This document shows, piece after piece, positions 16,571-25,031 of a stretch of 64,000 bases of DNA (position 1 is the first letter of the stretch; every line of letters begins with the position of its first letter). Where the stretch lies: the NCBI GenBank assembly GCA_024760525.1, contig CP060499.1, positions 3,059,501 through 3,123,500 on the forward strand, in the 5' to 3' direction. Source of the DNA: Nitrospira sp. (GTDB lineage: Bacteria; Nitrospirota; Nitrospiria; Nitrospirales; Nitrospiraceae). A program made the translations under genes and the position numbers. A model generated the notes under the pieces. It did not search any database, was not told the origin of the DNA, and was given only the letters and a program-made list of their open reading frames with translations.

Positions 16571-17449
16571 CTACCCTGCCCGCCTCGCGATGAGGACTCG
16601 TTCAATACCGGCCTCATCTTTTACAGATTGAAGTCCCGTGTAGCCTCCGGTTTGTTCCGCCGCCTGTCGCACAAGCGCTCCCTGTCCCAGGCCGATTTCC
16701 ATGACGAGTAATCCATCAGGGACAAGGAATTCCTTCGAGTCTTGGAATAATCGTTCGTGGACCTCCGTTCCTCGTGGCCCGGCAAGCAAGGCACCGCGAG
16801 GCTCGAAATTCCGCACCTCAGGTTGAAGGCGAACCCATTCCTCGTCAGAAATGTATGGAGGGTTGGAGACAATGACATCAACCGCTCTACCCACATCACG
16901 GTCTCGAAGCGGCGATACGAGATCCCCTTCTATCCAGACAATCTTGTCACCCACTCCATGTCGCTCTGCATTACCCTTTGCGACCGTCAGCGCAGCAGCG
17001 GAACAATCAAGAGCAAGAATTCGCACCCCCTCGAGAACGGTCGCGATCGTCACGGCAATACAACCTGACCCTGTACCAACATCAACAAGCGTCGCACCTT
17101 TGGCAAGCCCACCCTCCTTGAGAACAGCCTGGACCAGCAGTTCCGTCTCCGGTCGAGGAATCAGCACCGCTGGGTTCACACGAAACTCGAGCCCGCAAAA
17201 CTCTTGCGTGCCCAAAATGTACTGCAGGGGTTCTCGTTTTATCCGCCGAGACACCAAGGCTTCTGCCCGCGCCAGGTGATCGGGGGTCACCGGTTGTTCC
17301 GCCCGACTTGCCAACTGATGGTGCTCCAGACCCAGAGCATTGGCCAACAGCCATACGGCTTCCTGTGCTGAGTTGGCGGTCCCAGAGCGATCCAATGCCT
17401 GGCGCGTCCACGCCATAAGCGTACCGACCGTCTTCAGCTCAGTATTCAT
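16571..17449 (-). CDS. prmC: Release factor N5-glutamine methyltransferase PrmC
   Basis: The 292-aa protein methylates the Gln of the GGQ motif in release factors. It has a helical N-terminal substrate domain (1-90) and a SAM-binding methyltransferase domain with LVDVGTGSGCIAVTIA and the catalytic VSNPPYISDEEW (NPPY motif). It follows prfA by 14 bases, the common pairing of enzyme and substrate genes. Confidence 0.96.
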   Translation of the reverse strand: MNTELKTVGTLMAWTRQALDRSGTANSAQEAVWLLANALGLEHHQLASRAEQPVTPDHLARAEALVSRRIKREPLQYILGTQEFCGLEFRVNPAVLIPRPETELLVQAVLKEGGLAKGATLVDVGTGSGCIAVTIATVLEGVRILALDCSAAALTVAKGNAERHGVGDKIVWIEGDLVSPLRDRDVGRAVDVIVSNPPYISDEEWVRLQPEVRNFEPRGALLAGPRGTEVHERLFQDSKEFLVPDGLLVMEIGLGQGALVRQAAEQTGGYTGLQSVKDEAGIERVLIARRAG

Positions 17450-17463
17450 AGAGACTTCCGCAC

Positions 17464-18543
17464 CTATACCTTCGCCGTTTCAGCCTGCTGCTGTTGAGCT
17501 TTCAGTGCCTGAACGATCTCATCAAGGTCGCCTTCCATCACCAATTCCAGCTTGTGAAGCGTCATACCGACTCGGTGATCCGTGACCCGGTTCTGTGGAA
17601 AGTTGTAGGTGCGAATCTTCTCGCTCCGCTCGCCGCTTCCCACCTGCGACTTTCTGTTCTGAGCAATCTCCGCATCTTGCTTTTCCCGTTCAGCCTCGAC
17701 GATCCTGGCACGCAAGGTCCGCATGGCCTTGGTTCGGTTTTTCAGCTGCGACCGCTCATCCTGGCAGGTCACGACGACACCGGTTGGAAGATGCGTGATT
17801 CGAACAGCTGAGTATGTCGTGTTCACGCTTTGCCCACCTGCACCAGATGAACAAAACGTATCGATTCGTAGATCCTTCGGATCAATCTGCACGTCCACTT
17901 CGTCGACCTCCGGCATGACCGCCACGGTCACGGTGGATGTGTGAATGCGGCCGCTCGCCTCCGTCACGGGGACCCGCTGCACTCGATGCACACCGGCTTC
18001 ATATTTGAAGTGGCTGTACGCTCCCTTGCCCTCGATCAAAGCAACAATGTTCTTGTAGCCGCCGATGCCCGTTTCGGATGCTTCAACGGTATCAACCTTA
18101 AACCCTTTCTTTTCAGCATATTTGATGTACAGCCGAAACAGCTCACCGGCGAACAATGCCGCCTCGTCTCCGCCGGTTCCGGCTCGAATTTCAAGCACCA
18201 AGCTCTTCTCGTCCCGTGGATCTTTTGGAATCAAGAATTCTCTGACTTGCCCTTCTATTTCCTCCCGTTGTCGCTCCAAGTCGGCTTTCTCTTCCACCGC
18301 GAGCTTATGCAACTCGCTGCCGGCAGAGGGGTCGGCAAGAATTTGCATCGCGTCTTCCAGTTGTTTCGCGTATTCGTGGTAAGTGCCCAAAAGTCTGACC
18401 GCCGGTTCGAGATCAGTCCTCTCCTTACTGAGCTTGTGCAACAAGGTCGGTTGGCTGACAACGGACGGATCCATGAGCTGATCGGTCAACTCCTGAAACC
18501 GTGACGCGAGGCTCTCCCATTTCTTGAGTAACACCGCTTCCAT
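17464..18543 (-). CDS. prfA: Peptide chain release factor 1
   Basis: The 359-aa factor reads UAA and UAG stop codons and releases the finished peptide. The GGQ motif is in CSSGAGGQSVNTTYSAVRI, where Gln is the PrmC target. The start MEAVLLKKWESLASRF at 18543 is chosen; a longer frame to 18609 runs into the upstream terminator. Only about 40 bases separate it from the rpmE terminator, so its promoter must be very compact or expression relies on read-through. Confidence 0.97.
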   Translation of the reverse strand: MEAVLLKKWESLASRFQELTDQLMDPSVVSQPTLLHKLSKERTDLEPAVRLLGTYHEYAKQLEDAMQILADPSAGSELHKLAVEEKADLERQREEIEGQVREFLIPKDPRDEKSLVLEIRAGTGGDEAALFAGELFRLYIKYAEKKGFKVDTVEASETGIGGYKNIVALIEGKGAYSHFKYEAGVHRVQRVPVTEASGRIHTSTVTVAVMPEVDEVDVQIDPKDLRIDTFCSSGAGGQSVNTTYSAVRITHLPTGVVVTCQDERSQLKNRTKAMRTLRARIVEAEREKQDAEIAQNRKSQVGSGERSEKIRTYNFPQNRVTDHRVGMTLHKLELVMEGDLDEIVQALKAQQQQAETAKV

Positions 18544-18583
18544 CGTTCCTACCTGTAATCTTACACGGTCACGTCGAGGGAAT

Positions 18584-18625
18584 AAAAAAAGAGACCCTGC
18601 TTCGCTCACGAAGCAGGGTCTCTTT
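18584..18625 (-). terminator. Rho-independent terminator after rpmE
   Basis: A perfect 17-bp stem (18588-18604 with 18609-18625, loop of four bases) is followed on the minus strand by seven T residues. It ends the rho-rpmE transcript and separates it from prfA. Confidence 0.93.
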
Positions 18626-18641
18626 CATACCGGGTGCTGCG

Positions 18642-18848
18642 CTACTTGCCCGTCTTCGCGTACTTCTTTTTGAACCGCTCAACGCGTCCTTCAGTATCCA
18701 CGATCTTTTGCGTACCCGTGAAGAACGGGTGGCAATTGGAACAGATATCAACGCTGACGTCACCGATGGTAGTACGTGTCTTGAACGAGTTTCCACAGGC
18801 GCAGTGGACGGTCGCTTCACGATAGACCGGATGAATACCCTTCTGCAT
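18642..18848 (-). CDS. rpmE: 50S ribosomal protein L31 (zinc-binding form)
   Basis: The 68-aa protein starts MQKGIHPVYREATVHCACGN and has CSNCHPFFTGTQKIVDTEGR then VERFKKKYAK. The cysteines in CACG and CSNC form the zinc site of the C+ type of L31. AAGGAG lies upstream of the start. It follows rho by about 95 bases and precedes a strong terminator. Confidence 0.97.
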   Translation of the reverse strand: MQKGIHPVYREATVHCACGNSFKTRTTIGDVSVDICSNCHPFFTGTQKIVDTEGRVERFKKKYAKTGK

Positions 18849-18943
18849 GACTTACGACTCCTTGCCGAAAAATTTCAAACGCAAGTGCCCCATTCCTAAA
18901 GGGCAATACTTTATCTGAAGGAAGCCCAAGAAACAAGCACCGC

Positions 18944-20191
18944 CTATCGGTTCATCGATTGGAGAAACTCTTGATTGCTCTTGGAGCCACTAATCTTATC
19001 CATCAAGAACTCCATCGCTTCCATCGTCCCCAATGGGCTGAGGACTTTGCGCAGAATCCACATTTTATTGAGCCGATCCTTGTCCACCAACAATTCTTCC
19101 TTTCTCGTCCCGGACTGACTGATATCGATCGCGGGGAAGAGGCGCTTGTCGGCCAGACGGCGATCCAAGTGAACTTCCATATTCCCGGTTCCCTTGAACT
19201 CTTCAAAGATGACGTCATCCATACGGCTGCCGGTATCCACAAGCGCGGTCGCCATGATGGTCAGGCTCCCGCCGTTCTCAATGTTGCGAGCCGCTCCGAA
19301 GAAGCGCTTCGGCCGTTGTAGAGCATTGGAATCTAGACCGCCGGAGAGCACCTTCCCGCTGGGCGGCGCAATAGTGTTATAGGCACGAGCAAGGCGCGTG
19401 ATGCTGTCCAGGAGAATGACGACGTCCTTCTTGTGTTCAACAAGCCGCTTTGCCTTCTCCAATACCATTTCAGCCACTTGGGCATGCCGCTGAGCCGGTT
19501 CATCAAAGGTGGAGCTGATGACTTCCGCCTTTACCTGTCGTTGCCAGTCGGTGACTTCCTCCGGTCGTTCGTCGATCAGCAACACAATAAGAGTCACTTC
19601 CTTGTGATTCTTGAGGATCGCTCGGGCAATCGCCTGCAGCAGCATCGTCTTCCCGGTCCGGGGAGCCGCCACGATCAACCCCCGTTGGCCTTTACCGATC
19701 GGAGTCGTCAAATCCATCACGCGGGTACAATATTCCTCGCGGTCGAATTCCAGATTGAGTCGCTCTTCGGGATACAAGGGGGTGAGGTTATCGAATAGAA
19801 TCTTATCCCGCGCGACTTCAGGGTCTTCGTAGTTGACCTTCTCGACCTTGAGCAGGGCGAAATACCGCTCGCTTTCTTTCGGGGGACGGATTTGACCCGA
19901 CACAATGTCGCCTGTGCGAAGGTTGAACCGGCGGATCTGTGACGGCGAGATGTAAATGTCGTCGGGACCCGGCAGATAATTGGAGTCCGGTGCGCGGAGA
20001 AAGCCAAATCCATCGGGAAGAGTTTCCAGCACCCCTTCTCCGAAGACTACCCCGTTTTTTTCCGTCTGAGCTTGGAGGATCGCAAAGATCAGCTCCTGCT
20101 TTCTCAGATTGGCGGCTCCTTCGATTTTCAGTTCCCGGGCCACATCGTTCAGGTCGGCAATGGATTTCTGTTTTAACTCTGCAAGATGCAT
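18944..20191 (-). CDS. rho: Transcription termination factor Rho
   Basis: The 415-aa RNA-dependent ATPase has the N-terminal helical domain (MHLAELKQKSIADLNDVARE), the RNA-binding OB fold (GFLRAPDSNYLPGPDDIYIS), the Walker A loop APRTGKTMLLQAIA, Walker B VVILLDSITRLARAYN and the C-terminal LFPAIDISQSGTRKEELL. There is no large insertion. GGGGGAAGTA precedes ATG 20191; a longer frame to 20230 is possible but unlikely. A strong promoter at 20517-20545 would give a leader of about 320 bases. Confidence 0.97.
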   Translation of the reverse strand: MHLAELKQKSIADLNDVARELKIEGAANLRKQELIFAILQAQTEKNGVVFGEGVLETLPDGFGFLRAPDSNYLPGPDDIYISPSQIRRFNLRTGDIVSGQIRPPKESERYFALLKVEKVNYEDPEVARDKILFDNLTPLYPEERLNLEFDREEYCTRVMDLTTPIGKGQRGLIVAAPRTGKTMLLQAIARAILKNHKEVTLIVLLIDERPEEVTDWQRQVKAEVISSTFDEPAQRHAQVAEMVLEKAKRLVEHKKDVVILLDSITRLARAYNTIAPPSGKVLSGGLDSNALQRPKRFFGAARNIENGGSLTIMATALVDTGSRMDDVIFEEFKGTGNMEVHLDRRLADKRLFPAIDISQSGTRKEELLVDKDRLNKMWILRKVLSPLGTMEAMEFLMDKISGSKSNQEFLQSMNR

Positions 20192-20666
20192 TACTTCCCC
20201 CCTAGCTACTGACATACAACTCCTCTCCATCCTTGGCTCGGATACCGTCTAGAAGAATTCGCCCAAGCTGATTGGCCATGCAAAGCGCGTTTTGGTCTCG
20301 GCGATGAGCTTAATTAAGTCTTGGTTTGTCGGGTTGGAAGAACTCGTGGAAGTTCGTTGTCTATTTTTCTTCTCAGGAAACTATGGCTGCCCAAACAAAG
20401 TCTGCTGGTCGGCTTGCTGATGACTTCACTCACACTGCTGCTAGGTTTGATTCGAGATAGGTTCCGGAATTGAATTCTAAATGGGAGAGAGTCAGCTCGT
20501 TTTAGATCCTGTGGCAATGATACCCACGCACCAATCGGTTGTCAACTAGCATTTGGATTTTTTGTTTCCTGCAGAAACTTTCTCGTCGTAGCCAATTCGA
20601 ACATAATCGTATTCTCGACTTGTTCACAGAATGTAAAGTATGTTACACAGACTCCACGATCACCAT
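20192..20666. other. Divergent intergenic region: rho leader and promoters
   Basis: No convincing coding sequence is seen. The left two thirds would be the transcribed rho leader. A minus-strand reading frame of 67 codons at 20314-20517 exists but starts upstream of the predicted transcription start and lacks a clear ribosome-binding site, so I do not call it. Long leaders upstream of rho are known to serve autoregulation in other bacteria. Confidence 0.5.
20517..20545 (-). promoter_or_regulatory. Sigma-70 promoter for rho
   Basis: On the minus strand TTGACA (20545-20540) and TATCAT (20522-20517) are separated by 17 bases: six of six and five of six consensus positions. The start of transcription would be near 20510. 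Confidence 0.7.
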
Positions 20667-21083
20667 ATGGCACGGGACGAAAACGAAACCAGCCCAGACC
20701 GGGTCTTCTCCCTCTTCGAGGCGAATCAGTTAATCCCTCAGCTCCAGGCGCACCTGTCGACCGTCCAAGAAAGTAAGGCCGTGCTTCTGCGAACGCGTGA
20801 GGAAGTGAGCAAAGCCTCGGCCAAGGCTTGTTTTGGAGGTGGGACGCCCGCTGGAGTCCCGTATGTAAAAAGCCTCCAAGACATCAGCACCAACCTCCAC
20901 GCTATCCATGAATTGGGAGTCGTTGTGAAGGACATCGACCTAGGGTTGTGCGACTTTCCGCATATTCGCAACGGGCGAATCGTCTACTTGTGCTGGAAAC
21001 TCGGCGAAAAAGAAATCCGGTGGTGGCATGAAGTCACAACCGGATACAACGATCGTTGTCCCATTGAAGAAGAACCCACCTAG
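20667..21083 (+). CDS. DUF2203 family protein
   Basis: The 138-aa protein has FSLFEANQLIPQLQAHLSTV at the N-terminus, a helical middle, and IHELGVVVKDIDLGLCDFPH and GEKEIRWWHEVTTGYNDR at the C-terminus, the pattern of DUF2203. The family has no established function. ATG 20667 is chosen because the DUF starts there; an earlier ATG at 20640 adds nine residues. It lies just upstream of the YciI gene on the same strand. Confidence 0.8.
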   Translation: MARDENETSPDRVFSLFEANQLIPQLQAHLSTVQESKAVLLRTREEVSKASAKACFGGGTPAGVPYVKSLQDISTNLHAIHELGVVVKDIDLGLCDFPHIRNGRIVYLCWKLGEKEIRWWHEVTTGYNDRCPIEEEPT

Positions 21084-21136
21084 TCCGATCTCTGGGTCCG
21101 ATCCAATAGTGACAACCTGATCAGCCGACCAGTGAT

Positions 21137-21415
21137 ATGAAGTTCGTCATCATCGGTTATGATAGCCCAGAAGGAGAAGCCAAGCGGAAGGTGCATCGGC
21201 CTGCTCATTTAGCCAATCTCGAACCGCTGGATAAGGAAGGTCGAGTGGTTTTGGCCGGCCCCCTGACGGATAAAGCCGGAAGCTTGCTGGTCTTGGAGTT
21301 CGAGACTCAGGCGGAGGCCGAAGAGTTCGCCCGCAATGACCCATATACGGTTCAAGGCGTCTTCGAAAGACTTGAAATTCACCCATTTATGCAGGTCTTT
21401 CCCAAACAAGCCTGA
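21137..21415 (+). CDS. YciI-like protein
   Basis: The 92-aa protein starts MKFVIIGYDSPEGEAKRKVH, then RPAHLANLEPLDKEGRVVLA and GPLTD, and ends FARNDPYTVQGVFERLEIHP. This is the YciI fold (dimeric alpha-beta barrel), with the family His-Asp pair in the expected places (HRPAH; NDPY). The biochemical role of the family is poorly defined. It follows the DUF2203 gene by 53 bases. Confidence 0.85.
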   Translation: MKFVIIGYDSPEGEAKRKVHRPAHLANLEPLDKEGRVVLAGPLTDKAGSLLVLEFETQAEAEEFARNDPYTVQGVFERLEIHPFMQVFPKQA

Positions 21416-21462
21416 CGCCTCCCTCGTGCGCCGTACAAGACTTCCCCTTCACTTTTGAAGCA

Positions 21463-21491
21463 TTGTCTGACCTGAACCCGAGCGGTATAGT
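21463..21491 (+). promoter_or_regulatory. Putative promoter immediately before the TPR gene
   Basis: TTGTCT (21463-21468) and TATAGT (21486-21491) are 17 bases apart. The -10 box ends six bases before the ATG at 21498, which would give a leaderless messenger; no Shine-Dalgarno sequence is visible. Confidence 0.35.
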
Positions 21492-21497
21492 TGTGGC

Positions 21498-22769
21498 ATG
21501 ACTTTTCGCCACATGTTGGGTGTGATTTCACTCATCACTGTCTCAATACTCGCTCTGTATCAACACACGAATGCTTCGGAAACCACCGTCGTGGCTGAAG
21601 GACACTACGTGATGGGAGATGGTGACACACTCGCCTCAGCCGAGGAACGAGTGCTCCAGCGAGCCCAACGTAGGGCGGTTGAGGAAGCAGGGCTATACAT
21701 TGAGTCAACCTTTCACGACCTAGAAAGAATCGAGTCGGGCACAAGCCTCCAATCAAGTTCATTGGAGGTTCGCACAATTGCTGCCGCAATAACAAGAACC
21801 GAAATTCTGGAGTCACGCCGCTCTTTCGTAAATGACCGGCCTAGTTTCTATATTCGTATTCGCGCGGTCGTCGACCTTGATAACCTTCAAGCAGCGGTTC
21901 AGCGATGGCATTCCGAACAGCGTTTTGCCGAACACTTTCGTCGTCTTCAGAAAGAGAATATTGAACTCAAGGCGCAGCTTGATGAGCTGAGAACTTCTCC
22001 GATCAGAGCACGGACGCTCATTATCGAGCCTCTTGGCCGCACCCATAAGGCCCGTGAACAGGCTCGGACCTTGGTCGAGAAAGCGATTCTCGCTCAACTG
22101 CTTCCCCAGAAGCTTGACTTGACCTCGCAGGCCGCTGCTTTGGACCCTCAATCCGTCGAACCTTTGATCGTACGCGGCCAAACGTACCTGCGGCTCGCTT
22201 CCGCTGCATATTCCAACAAATCCAGACCGAGCGAATATTCCGAATATGTCGACAATGCCCGGATGGATTTCGATCGCGCACTGCTCATGGATCCCAGGAA
22301 TACCTGGGCTCTTCTTGGTCATGGCGACGTGAACACGTGGCTCAATCGCCCCGAGGAAGCCGCGCACTCGTTCGAGCAGGCCCTCGCGTTCGATCCCTTC
22401 TTTGACCTGGCGCGTCACCGGCTCATTGTTTTGTACACCGCCGAGGCCCGCAAATTGGTCGCGCTCAAACAGTGGGCCGCGGCTCTAACAGTCTTACATA
22501 AGTGCTTGCCGCCTCGAATTCCTGATAGTTGGATTCCCTACCAGAAAGAGGCGTATTTTCTCAGGAGCACGGTCTATAGAAAGTTGGAAAGACCGATCCA
22601 GGCAATCGACGACCTCAGCGCGATCCTACGAGCCGACCCCACCGATATTCATACCTTGCTCGCAAGAGCACAGCTTTATCAGGAAGGACTGGAAGGGCGC
22701 TCCGCAAAAGACGATTTCGAACGAGCGTGCATGCTCGGATCAACGGAAGCCTGCGAACAGCTCCCATAG
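21498..22769 (+). CDS. Exported TPR-repeat protein
   Basis: The 423-aa protein has an N-terminal signal segment (about 1-26, LGVISLITVSILALYQHTNA). Residues 30-130 form a domain with YVMGDGDTLASAEERVLQRA that resembles the N-terminal segment of exported proteins annotated as 'LPP20/flagellar assembly T' types, though I cannot assign it firmly. A short coiled coil (about 150-170) is followed by TPR-like helical repeats from about 190 to the end, for example LVRGQTYLRLASAAYSN, WALLGHGDVNTWLNRPEEAA and AYFLRSTVYRKLERPIQAID. A scaffold role in the periplasm is an inference. Confidence 0.75.
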   Translation: MTFRHMLGVISLITVSILALYQHTNASETTVVAEGHYVMGDGDTLASAEERVLQRAQRRAVEEAGLYIESTFHDLERIESGTSLQSSSLEVRTIAAAITRTEILESRRSFVNDRPSFYIRIRAVVDLDNLQAAVQRWHSEQRFAEHFRRLQKENIELKAQLDELRTSPIRARTLIIEPLGRTHKAREQARTLVEKAILAQLLPQKLDLTSQAAALDPQSVEPLIVRGQTYLRLASAAYSNKSRPSEYSEYVDNARMDFDRALLMDPRNTWALLGHGDVNTWLNRPEEAAHSFEQALAFDPFFDLARHRLIVLYTAEARKLVALKQWAAALTVLHKCLPPRIPDSWIPYQKEAYFLRSTVYRKLERPIQAIDDLSAILRADPTDIHTLLARAQLYQEGLEGRSAKDDFERACMLGSTEACEQLP

Positions 22770-23092
22770 CGACTTTTCTTCGCTCGGAGTTTCCTTGGGG
22801 TCATTGCGCAAACCCATGTTTTGGACCGCTCGTAGAACCCTCATTTGACAATCCAAAAGAGTGCTACCTATAATGCGGCGGGCATTGTGCGCGACGCCCC
22901 AAGTTCCTTGACCGACTTGGGACAAAGGGCCTAATTCGTCTATCCTACTAGTGGCCCGAACGCTCATTTCCGTGGGCCTTCTGCGATGTTGCGGAATGAT
23001 TGAGAAACAGCTTAAAGTGCTTGGAGAATCAAGTGGCTGAACAAACACCATTTCTTTCATCAACCCAATATTTTCCCGGAGTGTAGGTTGTG
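22770..23092 (+). other. Intergenic region with the promoter and leader of the oxidoreductase operon
   Basis: This 323-base stretch holds one near-perfect promoter (22845-22874). The roughly 210 bases between the predicted transcription start and the first gene show no open frame with a ribosome-binding site and no obvious riboswitch motif. Confidence 0.5.
22845..22874 (+). promoter_or_regulatory. Consensus sigma-70 promoter of the 2-oxoacid oxidoreductase operon
   Basis: TTGACA (22845-22850) and TATAAT (22869-22874) both match the consensus perfectly, spaced by 18 bases. Transcription should start near 22881 toward the five-gene operon beginning at 23093. Confidence 0.8.
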
Positions 23093-23725
23093 ATGAGTGA
23101 CTATCGTGTGCTCCCAGGGCCAGAACACTTTCTTCCACCAGCCGCTGCCAGCATGGGGATTCGACTACCGAATCCTGGAGAAGCCCACATCAACGGCGTG
23201 ATCACCTCGGAAGAACAAGCCTATGAAGAAGCGGCGCGTCAGTTCTTAATGGCAAAAGTCCCGACAATCTTCCCCGGGCCTTTGGTGCTGTGGGCATGGA
23301 ACGAAAAGGCTGCAAAGAAAGCGACGGCCATTCGCCATCTTTTTAACACGCTCAAGGAATGCGTTCAGCCGACCCAAAAGCCGATGTTGATCCCCATGCC
23401 GGACTACCGCCCCAAGTATCCAAAGATCAACCCTGAAGTCGAGATCAACCCGAATCATCCCAATTTGACGATCTGGCACAACAAGATCGACTGCTGCATA
23501 TTTATCGGCGTCCATTGTCACCAGGCTAATCTGTCGCTAAAAATCATTCGTGGTGGAACATCCTGTTATACTATTGCTATGTGTGCGCAGGCCGGCCATG
23601 AGGACGCCATGCTTTCATTCCGCGATGCATCCGTCGACAAGATCATGCGATTGGCCGATACCGTGAAGCGATTGAAAGGGACCGTCCAGCCACGTTCGTC
23701 AACCAAGAACGGGGCTTCGAATTAA
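23093..23725 (+). CDS. 2-oxoacid:ferredoxin oxidoreductase, small accessory (epsilon-type) subunit
   Basis: This 210-aa protein is the first gene of a five-gene operon. It starts MSDYRVLPGPEHFLPPAAAS and contains FLMAKVPTIFPGPLVLWAWN, NPEVEINPNHPNLTIWHNKI and DCCIFIGVHCHQANLSLKII. Proteins of this type occur only with the five-subunit oxidoreductases of autotrophic Aquificota and Nitrospirota, where they are named ForE or PorE; their mechanism is unclear. The assignment rests mainly on position and on this family memory. A GTG one codon upstream is an alternative start. Confidence 0.7.
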   Translation: MSDYRVLPGPEHFLPPAAASMGIRLPNPGEAHINGVITSEEQAYEEAARQFLMAKVPTIFPGPLVLWAWNEKAAKKATAIRHLFNTLKECVQPTQKPMLIPMPDYRPKYPKINPEVEINPNHPNLTIWHNKIDCCIFIGVHCHQANLSLKIIRGGTSCYTIAMCAQAGHEDAMLSFRDASVDKIMRLADTVKRLKGTVQPRSSTKNGASN

Positions 23726-23764
23726 CGATTGAGACCCACGAGCGTGTGAAAGGAGGCCGAGTCC

Positions 23765-24976
23765 ATGGCAGAAACAAAATCAGTCATTGGAACGCAGAAT
23801 AAAAAAGGGCAGACCTATACAGATACCTGGAAAATGATGAATGAGGCTCCGCGCACGCCTTCATTCTTCACGGGTAGCGAAGTCATCAAGGAAGCTCTCC
23901 GTCGGGCAAGCTGCGATGTCATGATCGCGTATCCGATCACACCACAGAGTGAAGCCGCCGCATTGATCGGCGAATTATTTGCGGAAGGCTATATCGGAGA
24001 CTATTTCCGAGGCGAGAGCGAATTTGCCGTCATGTCGCAATGCGCAGGTTCCGCGTTCGGTGGGGCTCGGGTATTCACCACAACCGCAGGACCCGGCACC
24101 ATGCGCGCCATGGAAAACTTTCCAATGTGGGCTGGGTCGAGGTTGCCGATCCAAATGATCGTAACCTGCCGAGGTATCAACTCGCCTTTGTCAATACAAC
24201 CGGACACTCTTGAGATTGCCTACTTGCTGAATACCGGCATGCTGGTGTGGCACGCAGAAACTGCTCAAGACTTCTTCGATTGGATTCTGAAAGGGTACAT
24301 GGTCTCTGAAGAGCCGGATGTACACCTCCCGCTCGCACTCTGCTGCGACGGATTCTTTGTTACACACACAAAAGATGTTGTGAATCTCACTCCTGCGAAC
24401 ATGTGCCTCCCGCCATATGATCCCTACCGATCCCCCGTACCGTGTATGGATATGGAATGTCCGCCTGTTCGCATGATGCGCGACCCATTTGTCATGAAGA
24501 GTAACTATATCAGCTATGCAACCCATGCCAGTTGGCAGCAAGAGATTTGGGCTGCTGTCGAACGCTCGCGAAAACATTCGATCCATTGGCTAAATGGCCT
24601 GATCGACACGGAAAATACAGACGCAGATGTCGTGATCGTAGCTTCAGGCACTGCTGTTTCTCAGGGTCGAGAAGCGATCCGGTTGTTGGAGGACGAAGGC
24701 GTGCGATGTGGTCTGGTGAAGGTGAAAACCTTACGCCCCTGGCCGGAAGAAGAAATTCGAGAGGCTACCAAGAACGCGAAACACATTTTTGTGCCAGAGT
24801 TCAACGTGACCGGTTGGCTCGCCAAGGAAATCCGGGCGACGATCCCAAATCCTCATCGTGTTCATGCCGGTCCGCATGTCTGCGGCGGCATGACCATGCC
24901 ACCCGAAATTATCGTATCGGAGATCAAGACAGCCCTCGGGATGAAGACCTTCTCCCTGGCTGGTCGTGGAAGCTGA
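23765..24976 (+). CDS. 2-oxoacid:ferredoxin oxidoreductase, alpha subunit
   Basis: The 403-aa subunit carries the pyrimidine-binding and domain III parts of the enzyme. GSEVIKEALRRASCDVMIAY with PITPQSE is the start of the PFOR domain, ESEFAVMSQCAGSAFGGARV contains the glutamate region that activates thiamine diphosphate, and the C-terminal domain has VVIVASGTAVSQGREAIRLL. In the reductive TCA cycle such enzymes carboxylate acetyl-CoA or succinyl-CoA with reduced ferredoxin. Which substrate is used (pyruvate or 2-oxoglutarate) cannot be read from sequence alone. AAGGAGG precedes the ATG. Confidence 0.9.
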   Translation: MAETKSVIGTQNKKGQTYTDTWKMMNEAPRTPSFFTGSEVIKEALRRASCDVMIAYPITPQSEAAALIGELFAEGYIGDYFRGESEFAVMSQCAGSAFGGARVFTTTAGPGTMRAMENFPMWAGSRLPIQMIVTCRGINSPLSIQPDTLEIAYLLNTGMLVWHAETAQDFFDWILKGYMVSEEPDVHLPLALCCDGFFVTHTKDVVNLTPANMCLPPYDPYRSPVPCMDMECPPVRMMRDPFVMKSNYISYATHASWQQEIWAAVERSRKHSIHWLNGLIDTENTDADVVIVASGTAVSQGREAIRLLEDEGVRCGLVKVKTLRPWPEEEIREATKNAKHIFVPEFNVTGWLAKEIRATIPNPHRVHAGPHVCGGMTMPPEIIVSEIKTALGMKTFSLAGRGS

Positions 24977-25031
24977 GTTGTGTTGATTTCGAACCTGTTC
25001 GCTCTAGATGAGCGCACCTGAGGAGGCCATA

